Source: Martinezella dioscoreae (GTDB lineage Bacteria > Pseudomonadota > Alphaproteobacteria > Rhizobiales > Rhizobiaceae). From it: a DNA stretch of 64,000 bases. The position numbers and the translations under genes are program-made. The notes beneath the pieces are model-generated. The model was not told where the DNA came from. It saw nothing but the letters and a program-made list of their open reading frames with translations, and did not search any database. Below, in pieces: positions 41,237-49,564 of the stretch (its first letter is position 1; the number at the start of each line of letters is the position of its first letter). Location: contig NZ_BLAJ01000004.1 of assembly GCF_009176305.1 (NCBI RefSeq), forward strand, positions 434,001 to 498,000, given 5' to 3'.

Positions 41237-41926
41237 TTAGCGCCGCACCGGCACCTGCGCTTCCAGGAACCGGAAGCTTCGCGCGATGATGGCTGTGATG
41301 ACGAGATAGAAGACGGTGACGACGATCAGAGGCTCGTAGACCAGCAGGGTGTCCTGACGAACCTTGGTGGCAACGGCATAGAGGTCCATCACGGTGACGG
41401 TGAAGGCGAGTGGCGTTGCCTTCAACTGCATGACGATTTCGCCTCCGATCGTCGGCAATGCGATGCGAATGGCCCGCGGCAGCCAGATGCGCCGCGTCAG
41501 CGTCAGGGGGCGCATGCCGAAGGCGCGGCCGGCTTCCAGCTCGCCTTTCGGAACGGCCAGCAATGCACCGCGCAAAACCTCCGCCTCATAGGCCGCGTAA
41601 TTCAGCGTGAAGCTGACGGCCGCGAAGAAGAAACCTTCACGTAGGATCGGCCAGAACAGGCTTTGGCGGATTCCCGGGATCATCGGCAAGAGAGAGCCGA
41701 CGCCGTAGTAGAGCAGCCAGAGCTGTATCAGCAGCGGCGTGCCCCGGAAGAAGGTGCAGTAGCCACGCGCAAGGCTTCGCAGGATTGGGCCGCCGCTGAC
41801 CTGGGAAAAGGCGAGGCCGATCGCGATGACGAAGCCGAAGATGACGGAAATCACAAGCAGCGACAGCGTTTGCACGGCTCCCGTCAACAGAAGCGGCCAA
41901 TAGGCGGATATCCATGAGAAGGTCAT
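41237..41926 (-). CDS. Polar amino acid ABC transporter permease (HisM type)
   Basis: A 229-residue inner-membrane permease with about five hydrophobic segments (LLTGAVQTLSLLVISVIFGF at the start). The family EAA loop is present as EVLRGALLAVPKGELEAGRA with FGMRPLTLTRRIWLPRAI. FFRGTPLLIQLWLLYYG is the conserved N-terminal motif. It forms a heterodimer with the permease encoded 11 bp upstream. Substrate not determinable from sequence. Confidence 0.87.
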   Translation of the reverse strand: MTFSWISAYWPLLLTGAVQTLSLLVISVIFGFVIAIGLAFSQVSGGPILRSLARGYCTFFRGTPLLIQLWLLYYGVGSLLPMIPGIRQSLFWPILREGFFFAAVSFTLNYAAYEAEVLRGALLAVPKGELEAGRAFGMRPLTLTRRIWLPRAIRIALPTIGGEIVMQLKATPLAFTVTVMDLYAVATKVRQDTLLVYEPLIVVTVFYLVITAIIARSFRFLEAQVPVRR

Positions 41927-41937
41927 GCCAACACTCC

Positions 41938-42663
41938 TCAGGCAAGCTTCGGCTGGCCGCGGCGCACACGCCGCTCCAGCAGGTCGAAGAGGGCGTTCGA
42001 GACGAGCGTGAGAGCGAGATAAATGACGGCGGAAGCCAGGAAAAAGATGAAATAGTGCTTGGTGCTAGCGCCAGCGAGCCGCGTGGCGAGAGCCAGTTCC
42101 TGGTAGCCGACGACGGCGACGAGAGCGCTGTCCTTGGTGACCGACATCCATAGATTGGCAAGACCGGGAAGGGCATTCGGCAGCAGGGCGGGTAAGATGA
42201 TGCGACGGAAACGCAGGCGTGCGCCCATGCCGAAGGCCTTTGCCGCCTCGATCTGGCCGACGGGGATCGCCAGGATCGCGCCGCGCAGCACTTCCGTCAT
42301 ATAGGCGCCCTGCACGAAGCCAAGCACGGCGACCGCGATAGCGAAGCCATTCAATTCGAATGCCGGCAGATTGAGCGCAATGAGGAGCCGATTGAGGCCG
42401 TCCATCCCTGCGTAATAGAGCCCGACGATCAGGATCAGCTCGGGGACCGCGCGGACGGCGGTCGTATAGAGTTCAAGCAGCAGCCGGAGCGGCCTGATGC
42501 CGGAGAGCTTGCCGAGCGCGCCGCCCGTACCGAGCAGAAGGCCGATCAGAAAAGCGCCGGACGAGATGGCGACCGTGGAGGCGGCCCCGGTCAAGAGTAC
42601 TCCACCCCAGCCCGGAGGATAGGGGGAGAGCAGGTCCAGAATGCCCTGAGGAGAGGTCGCCAT
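41938..42663 (-). CDS. Polar amino acid ABC transporter permease (HisQ type)
   Basis: A 241-residue permease of the His/Glu/Gln importer class. It has the segment TTAVRAVPELILIVGLYYAG, a variant of the conserved FRGTP motif, and the EAA loop EVLRGAILAIPVGQIEAAKA with FGMGARLRFRRIILPALL. It lies 12 bp downstream of the binding-protein gene and 11 bp upstream of the second permease gene. The four importer genes and mmuM share one direction and small gaps. Confidence 0.86.
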   Translation of the reverse strand: MATSPQGILDLLSPYPPGWGGVLLTGAASTVAISSGAFLIGLLLGTGGALGKLSGIRPLRLLLELYTTAVRAVPELILIVGLYYAGMDGLNRLLIALNLPAFELNGFAIAVAVLGFVQGAYMTEVLRGAILAIPVGQIEAAKAFGMGARLRFRRIILPALLPNALPGLANLWMSVTKDSALVAVVGYQELALATRLAGASTKHYFIFFLASAVIYLALTLVSNALFDLLERRVRRGQPKLA

Positions 42664-42675
42664 CGTCGCGATCGT

Positions 42676-43449
42676 TTACTTGGCGCCGTAGATATCGAAG
42701 CTGAAATACTTCTTCGTGATCTCGTCGTATTTGCCGCTGGCGCGTACCGCGGCGATCGCTGCGTTGAGCTTAGCCTTGAGCTCGGTGTCTTCCTTGCGCA
42801 AACCGCCCGAAACGCCGGCTCCGAGAATTTCCTTGTCGTCGGCGACATCGCCCATCTTGGCGCAGCAATCCTTGCCGCTGTCGCTCTTGAGGAAGGCATC
42901 AAGCGCAAGGGAATCGCCGAAGACGTAGTCGATGCGGCCTGCAGCGAGGTCCTGAAACGCCTCGTCGAGCGTTTGGTAGGTCTTTTCGTCTGCAACCTTG
43001 GCGAAGTACTTCTTGTAATATTCCGACTGGATCGTCGACACCTGGATGCCGATGGTCTTGCCCTTGACATCGTCTGCCGTCGCTCCGGTCTTCTGGTCCT
43101 TCGGGCCGATCAGCGTGCTGGGCGTGTTATAATATTTGTCGGTGAAATCGATGATCTTCGAACGCTCCGCCGTGTTCGACATCGACGACCAGATCACATC
43201 GAACTTCTTGCTCTGAAGCGCCGGAATGAGGCCGTCCCAGGAAAGCTCGATGATCGAGCATTTCTCTTTCATCTGCTCGCAAACGGCGTCCATCATATCG
43301 ATTTCCCAGCCCTGCCATTTGCCGGAGGCATCCTTGGCGAAGAAGGGCGGGTAGGATTCGTTCATGATGCCGAAGCGAACCTCGGCCTGCGCCGTCATCG
43401 AAGAGAGAGCGAAGGCAAGCGCGGCGAACAGAGTGGAAGCCATTCTCAT
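42676..43449 (-). CDS. Polar amino acid ABC transporter substrate-binding protein
   Basis: A 257-residue periplasmic protein. A signal peptide (MRMASTLFAALAFALSSMTA, cut after QA) precedes a SBP_bac_3 fold: VRFGIMNESYPPFFAKDASG, GWEIDMMDAVCEQMK, LIPALQSKKFDVIWSSMSNT, ERSKIIDFTDKYYNTPS and DDVKGKTIGIQVSTI. Asp-Cys-Cys in GKDCCAKMG suggests a disulfide-rich loop. The start is ATG 43449, with TAGGAG about 9 bases upstream. The ligand is unknown; the neighbouring homocysteine methyltransferase suggests a methionine-related compound such as S-methylmethionine. Confidence 0.86.
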   Translation of the reverse strand: MRMASTLFAALAFALSSMTAQAEVRFGIMNESYPPFFAKDASGKWQGWEIDMMDAVCEQMKEKCSIIELSWDGLIPALQSKKFDVIWSSMSNTAERSKIIDFTDKYYNTPSTLIGPKDQKTGATADDVKGKTIGIQVSTIQSEYYKKYFAKVADEKTYQTLDEAFQDLAAGRIDYVFGDSLALDAFLKSDSGKDCCAKMGDVADDKEILGAGVSGGLRKEDTELKAKLNAAIAAVRASGKYDEITKKYFSFDIYGAK

Positions 43450-43493
43450 ATAAGGGATTCTCCTAATGGTGTTGTCTGCGAATGGGATGTGGA

Positions 43494-44273
43494 TCAGGAC
43501 GTCAGCATGCCGGTAAATTCCCGGCATCGGCTGCTGATCGGGGCGTCGAAGATCTGCTTTGGCGGCCCTTCCTCCTCGATCCGTCCCTGATGCAGGAAGA
43601 GAACGTGGTTCGAGACATCGCGGGCAAAGCGCATCTCGTGGGTGACCAGCAGCATGGTTCGGCCCTCTTCCGCGAGATCGCGGATGACCTTGAGGACCTC
43701 GCCGACCAGTTCGGGATCGAGCGCCGATGTCGGCTCGTCGAAGAGCATCACGGCCGGGTCGATGCAAAGCGCGCGAGCGATCGCCGCTCTTTGCTGCTGT
43801 CCCCCGGAGAGAAAGGCCGGATAGGCGTCGCGCTTGTCGTAAAGCCCGACTTTGTTGAGAAGAACCTCTGCCTTCTCGATTGCCTCGCGACGGGGGACGC
43901 CGAGGACATGCACCGGAGCCTCGATGATGTTTTCGAGAACGGTCATGTGCGCCCAGAGATTGAAGCTCTGAAATACCATGCCCAATCCGCTGCGCATCCG
44001 TTCGATCTGCCGCCAGCTTTTCGGCTGCATCTGTCCATGGCGTCCCTGCCTCAGCGCGACTTCCTCGCCGTTGACGACGATGCGGCCGCGATCGGGCATT
44101 TCAAGCAGGTTTATGCAGCGCAGGAACGTGCTTTTCCCGGAACCGGACGAGCCGATGATGGAAATCACGTCCCCTTGATGGGCGGTCGTTGAAACGCCCT
44201 TGAGGACCTGATGTGACCCAAAGCTCTTGTGGAGATCTTCCACGCGAAGAGCCTGGGAGGGCAGCTCTGTCAT
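43494..44273 (-). CDS. Polar amino acid ABC transporter ATPase
   Basis: A 259-residue HisP/GlnQ-type ATPase. Walker A is GSSGSGKST, the Q-loop VFQSFNLWAHMTVLENI, the signature LSGGQQQRAAIARAL, Walker B VMLFDEPTSALDPELVGEVL and the H-loop VTHEMRFARDV. It is the first gene of the importer operon and is divergent from the Lrp-type regulator gene. ATG 44273 gives the standard N-terminus (ALRVEDLHKSFG); the longer frame upstream is AT-rich promoter DNA. Confidence 0.88.
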   Translation of the reverse strand: MTELPSQALRVEDLHKSFGSHQVLKGVSTTAHQGDVISIIGSSGSGKSTFLRCINLLEMPDRGRIVVNGEEVALRQGRHGQMQPKSWRQIERMRSGLGMVFQSFNLWAHMTVLENIIEAPVHVLGVPRREAIEKAEVLLNKVGLYDKRDAYPAFLSGGQQQRAAIARALCIDPAVMLFDEPTSALDPELVGEVLKVIRDLAEEGRTMLLVTHEMRFARDVSNHVLFLHQGRIEEEGPPKQIFDAPISSRCREFTGMLTS

Positions 44274-44347
44274 ATAGAATTCCGATGAAAAACAATTTGC
44301 GGAGAATATCGCGAAGGAGAGCGGAATTTGCGCGCAATTTCCGATTA

Positions 44348-44368
44348 TTTTGCATATAAAAAGCAAAA
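44348..44368. promoter_or_regulatory. Candidate Lrp/AsnC operator
   Basis: TTTTGC (44348-44353) and GCAAAA (44363-44368) are inverted half-sites with a 9-base A/T-only spacer, in the 171-bp divergent region between the importer ATPase and the Lrp-type gene. A+T-rich inverted half-sites of this size are usual for Lrp-family regulators. Shared control of both directions is inferred. Confidence 0.45.
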
Positions 44369-44444
44369 ATGTATTTCTTGTGCATCTTTTATGATGGAAC
44401 AGAGATGTCGTCGCCTAAGTTCATCGACGCCGAAAGGAGCGGGA

Positions 44445-44930
44445 ATGGAAAATCTGGATCGCTTTGATCGCGATATTCTCGATATCGTCCAGCGCAATTG
44501 CCAGCTCACTGCCGAAGCGATCGCGGAGGAGGTCGGCCTTTCGACTTCGGCTGTGCAACGGCGCCTGAAACGGTTGCGCGAGGACGGTATCATCAAGGCG
44601 GAAATCGCGGTCGTCGACCGCAAGGCGACCGGAACTCCAATGGTGTTCATTGTCGGCATGGAAATCGAGCGGGACAATTACGATGCGCTCGCCAAGTTCC
44701 GCCTTTGGGCGGAAAAGCAGGATCATATCCAGCAGGTCTATTACGTCACGGGCGCGGTCGATCTTATTGCGATCGTCACCGCCAGGGATGTCGAGCATTA
44801 TGACGACATCGCCGCCGTGATCATGGCGGAAAATCCGCAGATCCGGCGTATGCACACGAATGTGGTGCTGCGTGACGTCAAGCTTGGTTTGTTCGTGCCG
44901 CTGGCAGATGGCAACGAGGCCGGCCGGTAA
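44445..44930 (+). CDS. Lrp/AsnC-family transcriptional regulator
   Basis: A 161-residue regulator. The N-terminal helix-turn-helix is LDRFDRDILDIVQRNCQLTA, then EEVGLSTSAVQRRLKRLRED. The C-terminal RAM domain (about 65-150) includes HIQQVYYVTGAVDLIAIVTA with the Gly-Ala-Val-Asp turn that lines the effector pocket. AAGGAG at 44433-44438 decides ATG 44445. It is divergent from the amino acid importer operon. It probably senses the transported amino acid or methionine and controls the importer and mmuM. Confidence 0.87.
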   Translation: MENLDRFDRDILDIVQRNCQLTAEAIAEEVGLSTSAVQRRLKRLREDGIIKAEIAVVDRKATGTPMVFIVGMEIERDNYDALAKFRLWAEKQDHIQQVYYVTGAVDLIAIVTARDVEHYDDIAAVIMAENPQIRRMHTNVVLRDVKLGLFVPLADGNEAGR

Positions 44931-45361
44931 GCCGTGGGTCGCGGGATGATCGAGGGCGTGCCGCCGATCATTGACATGCACTAGGCGAGAGGGAACTGTC
45001 CTTGGCCCGGCTGATATTGCCTGATCTTCAAGATTTTCAACGAATAATGATGGGGCCTCTGCAGGCGCGCTCAACCCGACCGCAAGGCGTTCGCCGCCTT
45101 CAGGCTGTGACGTAACAAGCTGCTTCAATGCATTGTTTCTATTGCTCCCGCCGAGGCGCTGCGGGGTGACAGGTTGCTGGCGCTTTACAAAACGAACTAG
45201 TTCGTACATTATTGTTGATGAGGAGTGATGGTGCCGCATCGTGCAGCATCGAAGATTGTCAGGATGATCTCGGATGTCCTTGCAAACGGGTGCAGGCGGA
45301 GGCCATATGCGCACGGTTGCGATATGTCCTCGACATTCGAATGCTCTGGGGAGGAACGACC
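44931..45361. other. Gene-free leader of the shikimate operon
   Basis: No coding frame with family signal was found in these 431 bases. The left part holds only the end of the Lrp-type transcription unit. The right part holds the TetR-type operator and promoter at 45184-45212. A 5' leader of about 140 bases then precedes the MFS gene at 45362. Confidence 0.5.
45184..45212 (+). promoter_or_regulatory. TetR-type operator 1 with promoter
   Basis: ACGAACTAGTTCGT (45192-45205) is a perfect 14-bp palindrome. It fills the 17-base spacer between TTTACA (45184-45189) and CATTAT (45207-45212). The extended block ACTAGTTCGTACATT is repeated exactly before the shikimate dehydrogenase gene at 49499-49513. 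Binding here would block RNA polymerase from the MFS, dehydroshikimate dehydratase and TetR genes. Confidence 0.7.
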
Positions 45362-46702
45362 ATGAAAAGACAAATCGAACATAAAACACCCAAGCGCGCG
45401 GCTCTTGCGAGCTGGTTGGGAAGCGCCGTCGAATATTACGATTTCTTCGTCTACGGTACGGCAGCAGCGCTCATTTTCCCGAAGATATTCTTTTCGGCGG
45501 AAGACCCGCAAACGGCGGCCATCGCCTCATTCGCGACCTTTGGCGTTGCCTATATCATGCGGCCGCTGGGGGCGGTCGTCCTGGGTCACGTCGGCGACAA
45601 GTTCGGCCGCAAGAAGGTGCTGACCTTCACCCTGCTTCTCATGGGTTTTTCGACTTTCATCATCGGCTGCCTGCCCACCTATAATCAGGCCGGCATCCTG
45701 GCGCCCATTCTTCTGGTTCTGGCGCGCGTGCTGCAAGGCATTTCGGCCGCCGGCGAACAGGCCGGCGCCAGCTCCATGACGCTTGAGCACGCGCCAGAAA
45801 ATAGACGGGCCTTCTTTACCAGCTTCACGCTGAGCGGAACACAGGCCGGACTGATCCTTGCAACATTGGTCTTCATTCCGCTTGGAAAGCTCGATGAAGC
45901 CGAGTTGATGTCATGGGGTTGGCGTATCCCGTTCTTCCTGAGCTTCGTGGTGGTCATCGTCGGATTCTGGGTTCGCCGCACGCTTGCCGAAACCCCGGCC
46001 TTTCTGGAGGAAACCAAGAAGGGCGAGATCGTAAAGCTGCCGCTCGTCTCGCTGCTCACCAATTATTGGGCGGATGTCGTGCGCATCATCTTCGCGGCGC
46101 TGATTTCCGTCGTCAGCACGATCTTCAGCGTCTTCACGCTATCCTATGCGGTCAATACCATGCATATCGATCGTTCGATGATGCTGACCGTTCTGGTGCT
46201 TGCCAATATCGCGGCGCTGGGCGCGATTCCCGCATGGGCCATTCTAGCAGACCGCATCGGCCGCAAACCCGTGTTCATCTTTGGAGCCGTCGGCTGCGCG
46301 GTGCTGATCTGGCCCTACATCTGGGCCATCAGCCAGAACAACCTCATGCTCGTCTTCGTCCTCGGCATCCTGCTTTCGGGCGTGGTCTATAGTGCATCGA
46401 ACGGCATCTGGCCGGCCCTCTATGCCGAAATGTTCGATACCCGCGTGCGTCTGTCCGGCATGGCCGTCGGAACCCAGATCGGTTTCGCGCTCGGCGGCTT
46501 CGCGCCAACAATCAGCGCGGCGGTTATGGGCACCGGACCGATGGGTTGGGTGCCAGTCGCGGTCTTTACCTCCATCACAGCCTTGATTGCCGCCATTTCC
46601 GCGGCTACCGCGACGGAGACCTACCGGACGCCGATCGATCAGCTTGGCAGGGATGAACGACGCTTGGCAGCTGCCGTTCGCCACGCCGATCGCATTGTCT
46701 AG
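45362..46702 (+). CDS. MHS-family MFS transporter, shikimate/organic acid type
   Basis: A 446-residue major facilitator of the metabolite:H+ symporter family, about 12 membrane segments. Conserved motifs are RAALASWLGSAVEYYDFFVY, GHVGDKFGRKKVL in loop 2-3, RVLQGISAAGEQAGA and a second loop motif ADRIGRKPVF. It resembles ShiA-type shikimate permeases, and the next gene encodes a dehydroshikimate dehydratase. ATG 45362 follows GGGGAGGAACGACC; longer in-frame readings overlap the operator. It probably imports shikimate, dehydroshikimate or quinate with protons. Confidence 0.85.
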   Translation: MKRQIEHKTPKRAALASWLGSAVEYYDFFVYGTAAALIFPKIFFSAEDPQTAAIASFATFGVAYIMRPLGAVVLGHVGDKFGRKKVLTFTLLLMGFSTFIIGCLPTYNQAGILAPILLVLARVLQGISAAGEQAGASSMTLEHAPENRRAFFTSFTLSGTQAGLILATLVFIPLGKLDEAELMSWGWRIPFFLSFVVVIVGFWVRRTLAETPAFLEETKKGEIVKLPLVSLLTNYWADVVRIIFAALISVVSTIFSVFTLSYAVNTMHIDRSMMLTVLVLANIAALGAIPAWAILADRIGRKPVFIFGAVGCAVLIWPYIWAISQNNLMLVFVLGILLSGVVYSASNGIWPALYAEMFDTRVRLSGMAVGTQIGFALGGFAPTISAAVMGTGPMGWVPVAVFTSITALIAAISAATATETYRTPIDQLGRDERRLAAAVRHADRIV

Positions 46703-46785
46703 TCGTCGCGTCTGACCTTGATGGCGATAACGTGTCGCGATCGCGGATGAGTTTGTTGAAAATCGTCAAGTAACGGGATGAAACA

Positions 46786-48672
46786 ATGAAAACCTCGATT
46801 GCGACCGTTTCGATCAGCGGTGACCTTAAGGAAAAGCTTCAGGCCATCGCCAAGGCAGGTTTCGATGGCGTCGAAATCTTCGAGAACGACTTTCTCGCTT
46901 TCGATGAATCACCGCGCCAGGTGGGTCAGATCGTGAGGGATCATGGGCTGGAGATTACACTCTTTCAGCCCTTCCGGGACTTTGAAGGCATGCCTGAACC
47001 CTTCCGCAGCCGGACCTTCGATCGCGCAGAACGCAAGTTCGATCTAATGCAGGAGATGGGGACCGATCTCGTTCTTGTTTGTTCGAACGTCTCGTCCGTG
47101 GCGCTGGGCGGGATTGATCGTGCCGCCGCCGACTTCTTCGAGCTCGGCGAGAGAGCGGCCAAACGCGGCTTGCGCGTTGGATATGAGGCGCTCGCCTGGG
47201 GACGACACATTAACGACCACCGCGATGCCTGGGAAATCGTCCGCCGTGCCGATCATCCAAATATCGGCCTCATTCTCGACAGCTTCCACACGCTTTCTCG
47301 CAAGATCGACGTCAATTCGATCCGGTCGATCCCGAAAGAGAAGATCTTCATCATCCAGCTTGCCGACGCGCCGCTGATCGACATGGATCTGCTCTATTGG
47401 AGCCGCCATTTCCGCAACATGCCAGGGGAGGGCGATCTTCCCGTACTCGAATTCATGAAGGCCGTCGCCGCGACGGGCTATGACGGCTATCTGTCGCTGG
47501 AGATTTTCAACGACCAGTTCCGCGGCGGCTCGCCGACCGCCATCGCCGTCGATGGCCGGCGCTCGCTCATCTATCTTGGCGACCAGGTTCGTCGCGCGGA
47601 GAACAGCGGTCTCACCTTGCCCCCGATGCCGCCGCGTGCCGAAGTGGACGGCGTTGCCTTTGTCGAGTTTACCGTCGACGAAGCCGAGGCGTCTGTCCTT
47701 TCTGATCGGCTGCGTGCGCTGGGCTTTCGCCATGTCGGGCGCCATAAGAGCAAGCGTGTCGATGTCTTCCGGCAAGGCGACATTAATCTTGTCGTCAATA
47801 CCGATCCGGACGGGTTTGCGGGCGCTTCTTACGCTTTGCACGGGCAGTCGGCCTATGCGATGGGATTATGGATGGATGATGCGGAAGCCGCGGTTGCGCG
47901 GGCCGTGGCCCTGGGCGCCGAACGCTTCGAACAACCATTGGATCCCGGCGAGATTGAAATGCCTGGTGTCAGGGGCGTTGGCGGCGGCATCCTGTATTTC
48001 CTCGATCGCAGGAGCGCGCTTAGCCGCATATGGGAGATCGAATTCGATCCGGTCCATGATGATACCGATTGGCGGCCTGTTGGGTTGACGGGCATAGACC
48101 ATGTCGCGCAAACGATGAAATACGAAGAGCTGCTGACCTGGCTGCTCTTTTATACCGCGATATTGAATGCGCATAAGACGCCGATGGTCGACATTATCGA
48201 TCCCGCCGGGGTCGTTCGCAGCCAGGTCGTCGAAAACGAGCCGGGCAGCTTGCGCATCACGCTGAACGGTGCGGAAAATCGCAACACGCTCGCCGGGCAT
48301 TTCATCGCCGAAACTTTTGGCTCCGGCATCCAGCATCTTGCCTTTGCGACCGATGATATCTTTGCCGCCGCGGCCGCTCTGTCGGACAACGGTTTTGCCA
48401 CCTTGATGATCTCGCCCAACTACTACGACGATCTGGAAGCGAGATTCGGCCTGGAGCCGGCTTTCACGGATCGCCTGAAGGCGCACAACATCCTCTATGA
48501 CCGCGACGATCACGGCGAATATTTCCAGCTTTACAGCCCCACTTACGGCGAAGGCTTCTTCTTCGAAATCGTTCAGCGCAGCGGCTATCGTGGGTATGGC
48601 GCGGCGAATGCCATTTTTCGCATTGCGGCGCTGAGGCGGCATCTGCGACCGATTGGTCTGCCGAAACTTTAG
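46786..48672 (+). CDS. 3-dehydroshikimate dehydratase (QsuB-type, fused to VOC domain)
   Basis: A 628-residue two-domain enzyme. Residues 1-290 form a xylose-isomerase-like TIM barrel, with KAGFDGVEIFENDFLAFDES, GYEALAWGRHINDHRDAWEI, LILDSFHTLS and YLSLEIFNDQF, supplying metal-binding Glu, Asp and His. This domain converts 3-dehydroshikimate to protocatechuate. Residues about 300-628 form a 4-hydroxyphenylpyruvate-dioxygenase-like VOC domain with GIDHVAQ (about 435), QHLAFATDD (about 515) and FFEIVQRSGY (about 592), so its iron-binding triad seems intact. It lies between the transporter and the TetR gene in one operon. Confidence 0.87.
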   Translation: MKTSIATVSISGDLKEKLQAIAKAGFDGVEIFENDFLAFDESPRQVGQIVRDHGLEITLFQPFRDFEGMPEPFRSRTFDRAERKFDLMQEMGTDLVLVCSNVSSVALGGIDRAAADFFELGERAAKRGLRVGYEALAWGRHINDHRDAWEIVRRADHPNIGLILDSFHTLSRKIDVNSIRSIPKEKIFIIQLADAPLIDMDLLYWSRHFRNMPGEGDLPVLEFMKAVAATGYDGYLSLEIFNDQFRGGSPTAIAVDGRRSLIYLGDQVRRAENSGLTLPPMPPRAEVDGVAFVEFTVDEAEASVLSDRLRALGFRHVGRHKSKRVDVFRQGDINLVVNTDPDGFAGASYALHGQSAYAMGLWMDDAEAAVARAVALGAERFEQPLDPGEIEMPGVRGVGGGILYFLDRRSALSRIWEIEFDPVHDDTDWRPVGLTGIDHVAQTMKYEELLTWLLFYTAILNAHKTPMVDIIDPAGVVRSQVVENEPGSLRITLNGAENRNTLAGHFIAETFGSGIQHLAFATDDIFAAAAALSDNGFATLMISPNYYDDLEARFGLEPAFTDRLKAHNILYDRDDHGEYFQLYSPTYGEGFFFEIVQRSGYRGYGAANAIFRIAALRRHLRPIGLPKL

Positions 48673-48755
48673 GCCCTCCCCATTGGCGTGAAGCCTGTGT
48701 TAAAGCTTTGATCTTCAATGTTGGGCAGGGACAGACCCAGGAAGACGGGCAAGGC

Positions 48756-49427
48756 ATGACCAAAGCGCAAGCGGCCAAGATCGAGCGTCTTACGCGAAAG
48801 AACGATCCAGACGCGACCAAGGAAAACATTCTCAAGATCGCCACCGAGGAATTCGTCGCAGCCGGTTTTTCCGGTGCGCGCGTCGATGAGATCGCCGAGC
48901 GCACCAAGACGTCCAAGCGCATGATCTACTATTATTTTGGCAGCAAGGAAGGGCTCTATCTCGCCGTTCTCGAGCAGGCCTATACGAAGATTCGTACGCT
49001 GGAGAGCGAACTCGATCTCGAAAACATGCCGCCCGTTCAGGCGATGGCGCAATTGATCGCAAGCACCTTCGATCATGACGACCAGAATCCGGATTTTGTA
49101 CGGCTGGTCAGCATCGAGAACATTCATCGCGCCGAACATATGAAACGTTCGGTCGTCCTGTCGCAGATGAATATCGCCGTCATCGATATCATCACGGAAA
49201 TCCTTGAACGGGGCTACGCGGACGGCAGCTTCGTGCGCAGGGTAGACCCCGTCGATCTGCATATGATGATCAGCGCCCAATGCTTCTTTCGCGTTTCCAA
49301 TCGCCATACCTTTGGGGCGATCTTCGAGCGTGACCTGTCGTCCGAAGCCTTGAAGAAGCGGCACAAGTCGCTAATCGTCGATGCGATCCTTGCATTTCTG
49401 AGACATCCTTCCTCCGAAATGGTCTGA
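48756..49427 (+). CDS. TetR-family regulator of the shikimate genes
   Basis: A 223-residue repressor. The helix-turn-helix (about residues 20-65) reads ILKIATEEFVAAGFSGARVD, then EIAERTKTSKRMIYYYFGSK. The C-terminal domain should bind an effector such as shikimate, dehydroshikimate or protocatechuate. ATG 48756 is chosen because it is the first ATG of the region; the longer in-frame reading starts with ATC or TTG codons. It is the third gene of the operon and probably binds the two matching palindromes at 45192 and 49496, which gives autoregulation. Confidence 0.85.
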   Translation: MTKAQAAKIERLTRKNDPDATKENILKIATEEFVAAGFSGARVDEIAERTKTSKRMIYYYFGSKEGLYLAVLEQAYTKIRTLESELDLENMPPVQAMAQLIASTFDHDDQNPDFVRLVSIENIHRAEHMKRSVVLSQMNIAVIDIITEILERGYADGSFVRRVDPVDLHMMISAQCFFRVSNRHTFGAIFERDLSSEALKKRHKSLIVDAILAFLRHPSSEMV

Positions 49428-49487
49428 CGAGGCCCGGGGTGATTTGATTGGCTTTGGCGTTTTCCGGCGGCGCTCCATCACGCCTTA

Positions 49488-49516
49488 TTGACTTTACGTA
49501 CTAGTTCGTACATTTT
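49488..49516 (+). promoter_or_regulatory. TetR-type operator 2 with promoter
   Basis: ACGTACTAGTTCGT (49496-49509) matches operator 1 at all but one position. As there, it fills the 17-base spacer, here between TTGACT (49488-49493) and CATTTT (49511-49516). The shared layout and the exact repeat of ACTAGTTCGTACATT show that the same regulator controls the shikimate dehydrogenase gene. Confidence 0.7.
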
Positions 49517-49564
49517 GCGAACAAGCCTGCGGCGTGGCCTTGTTTTGCTGCTCGGGAGGAAAGA

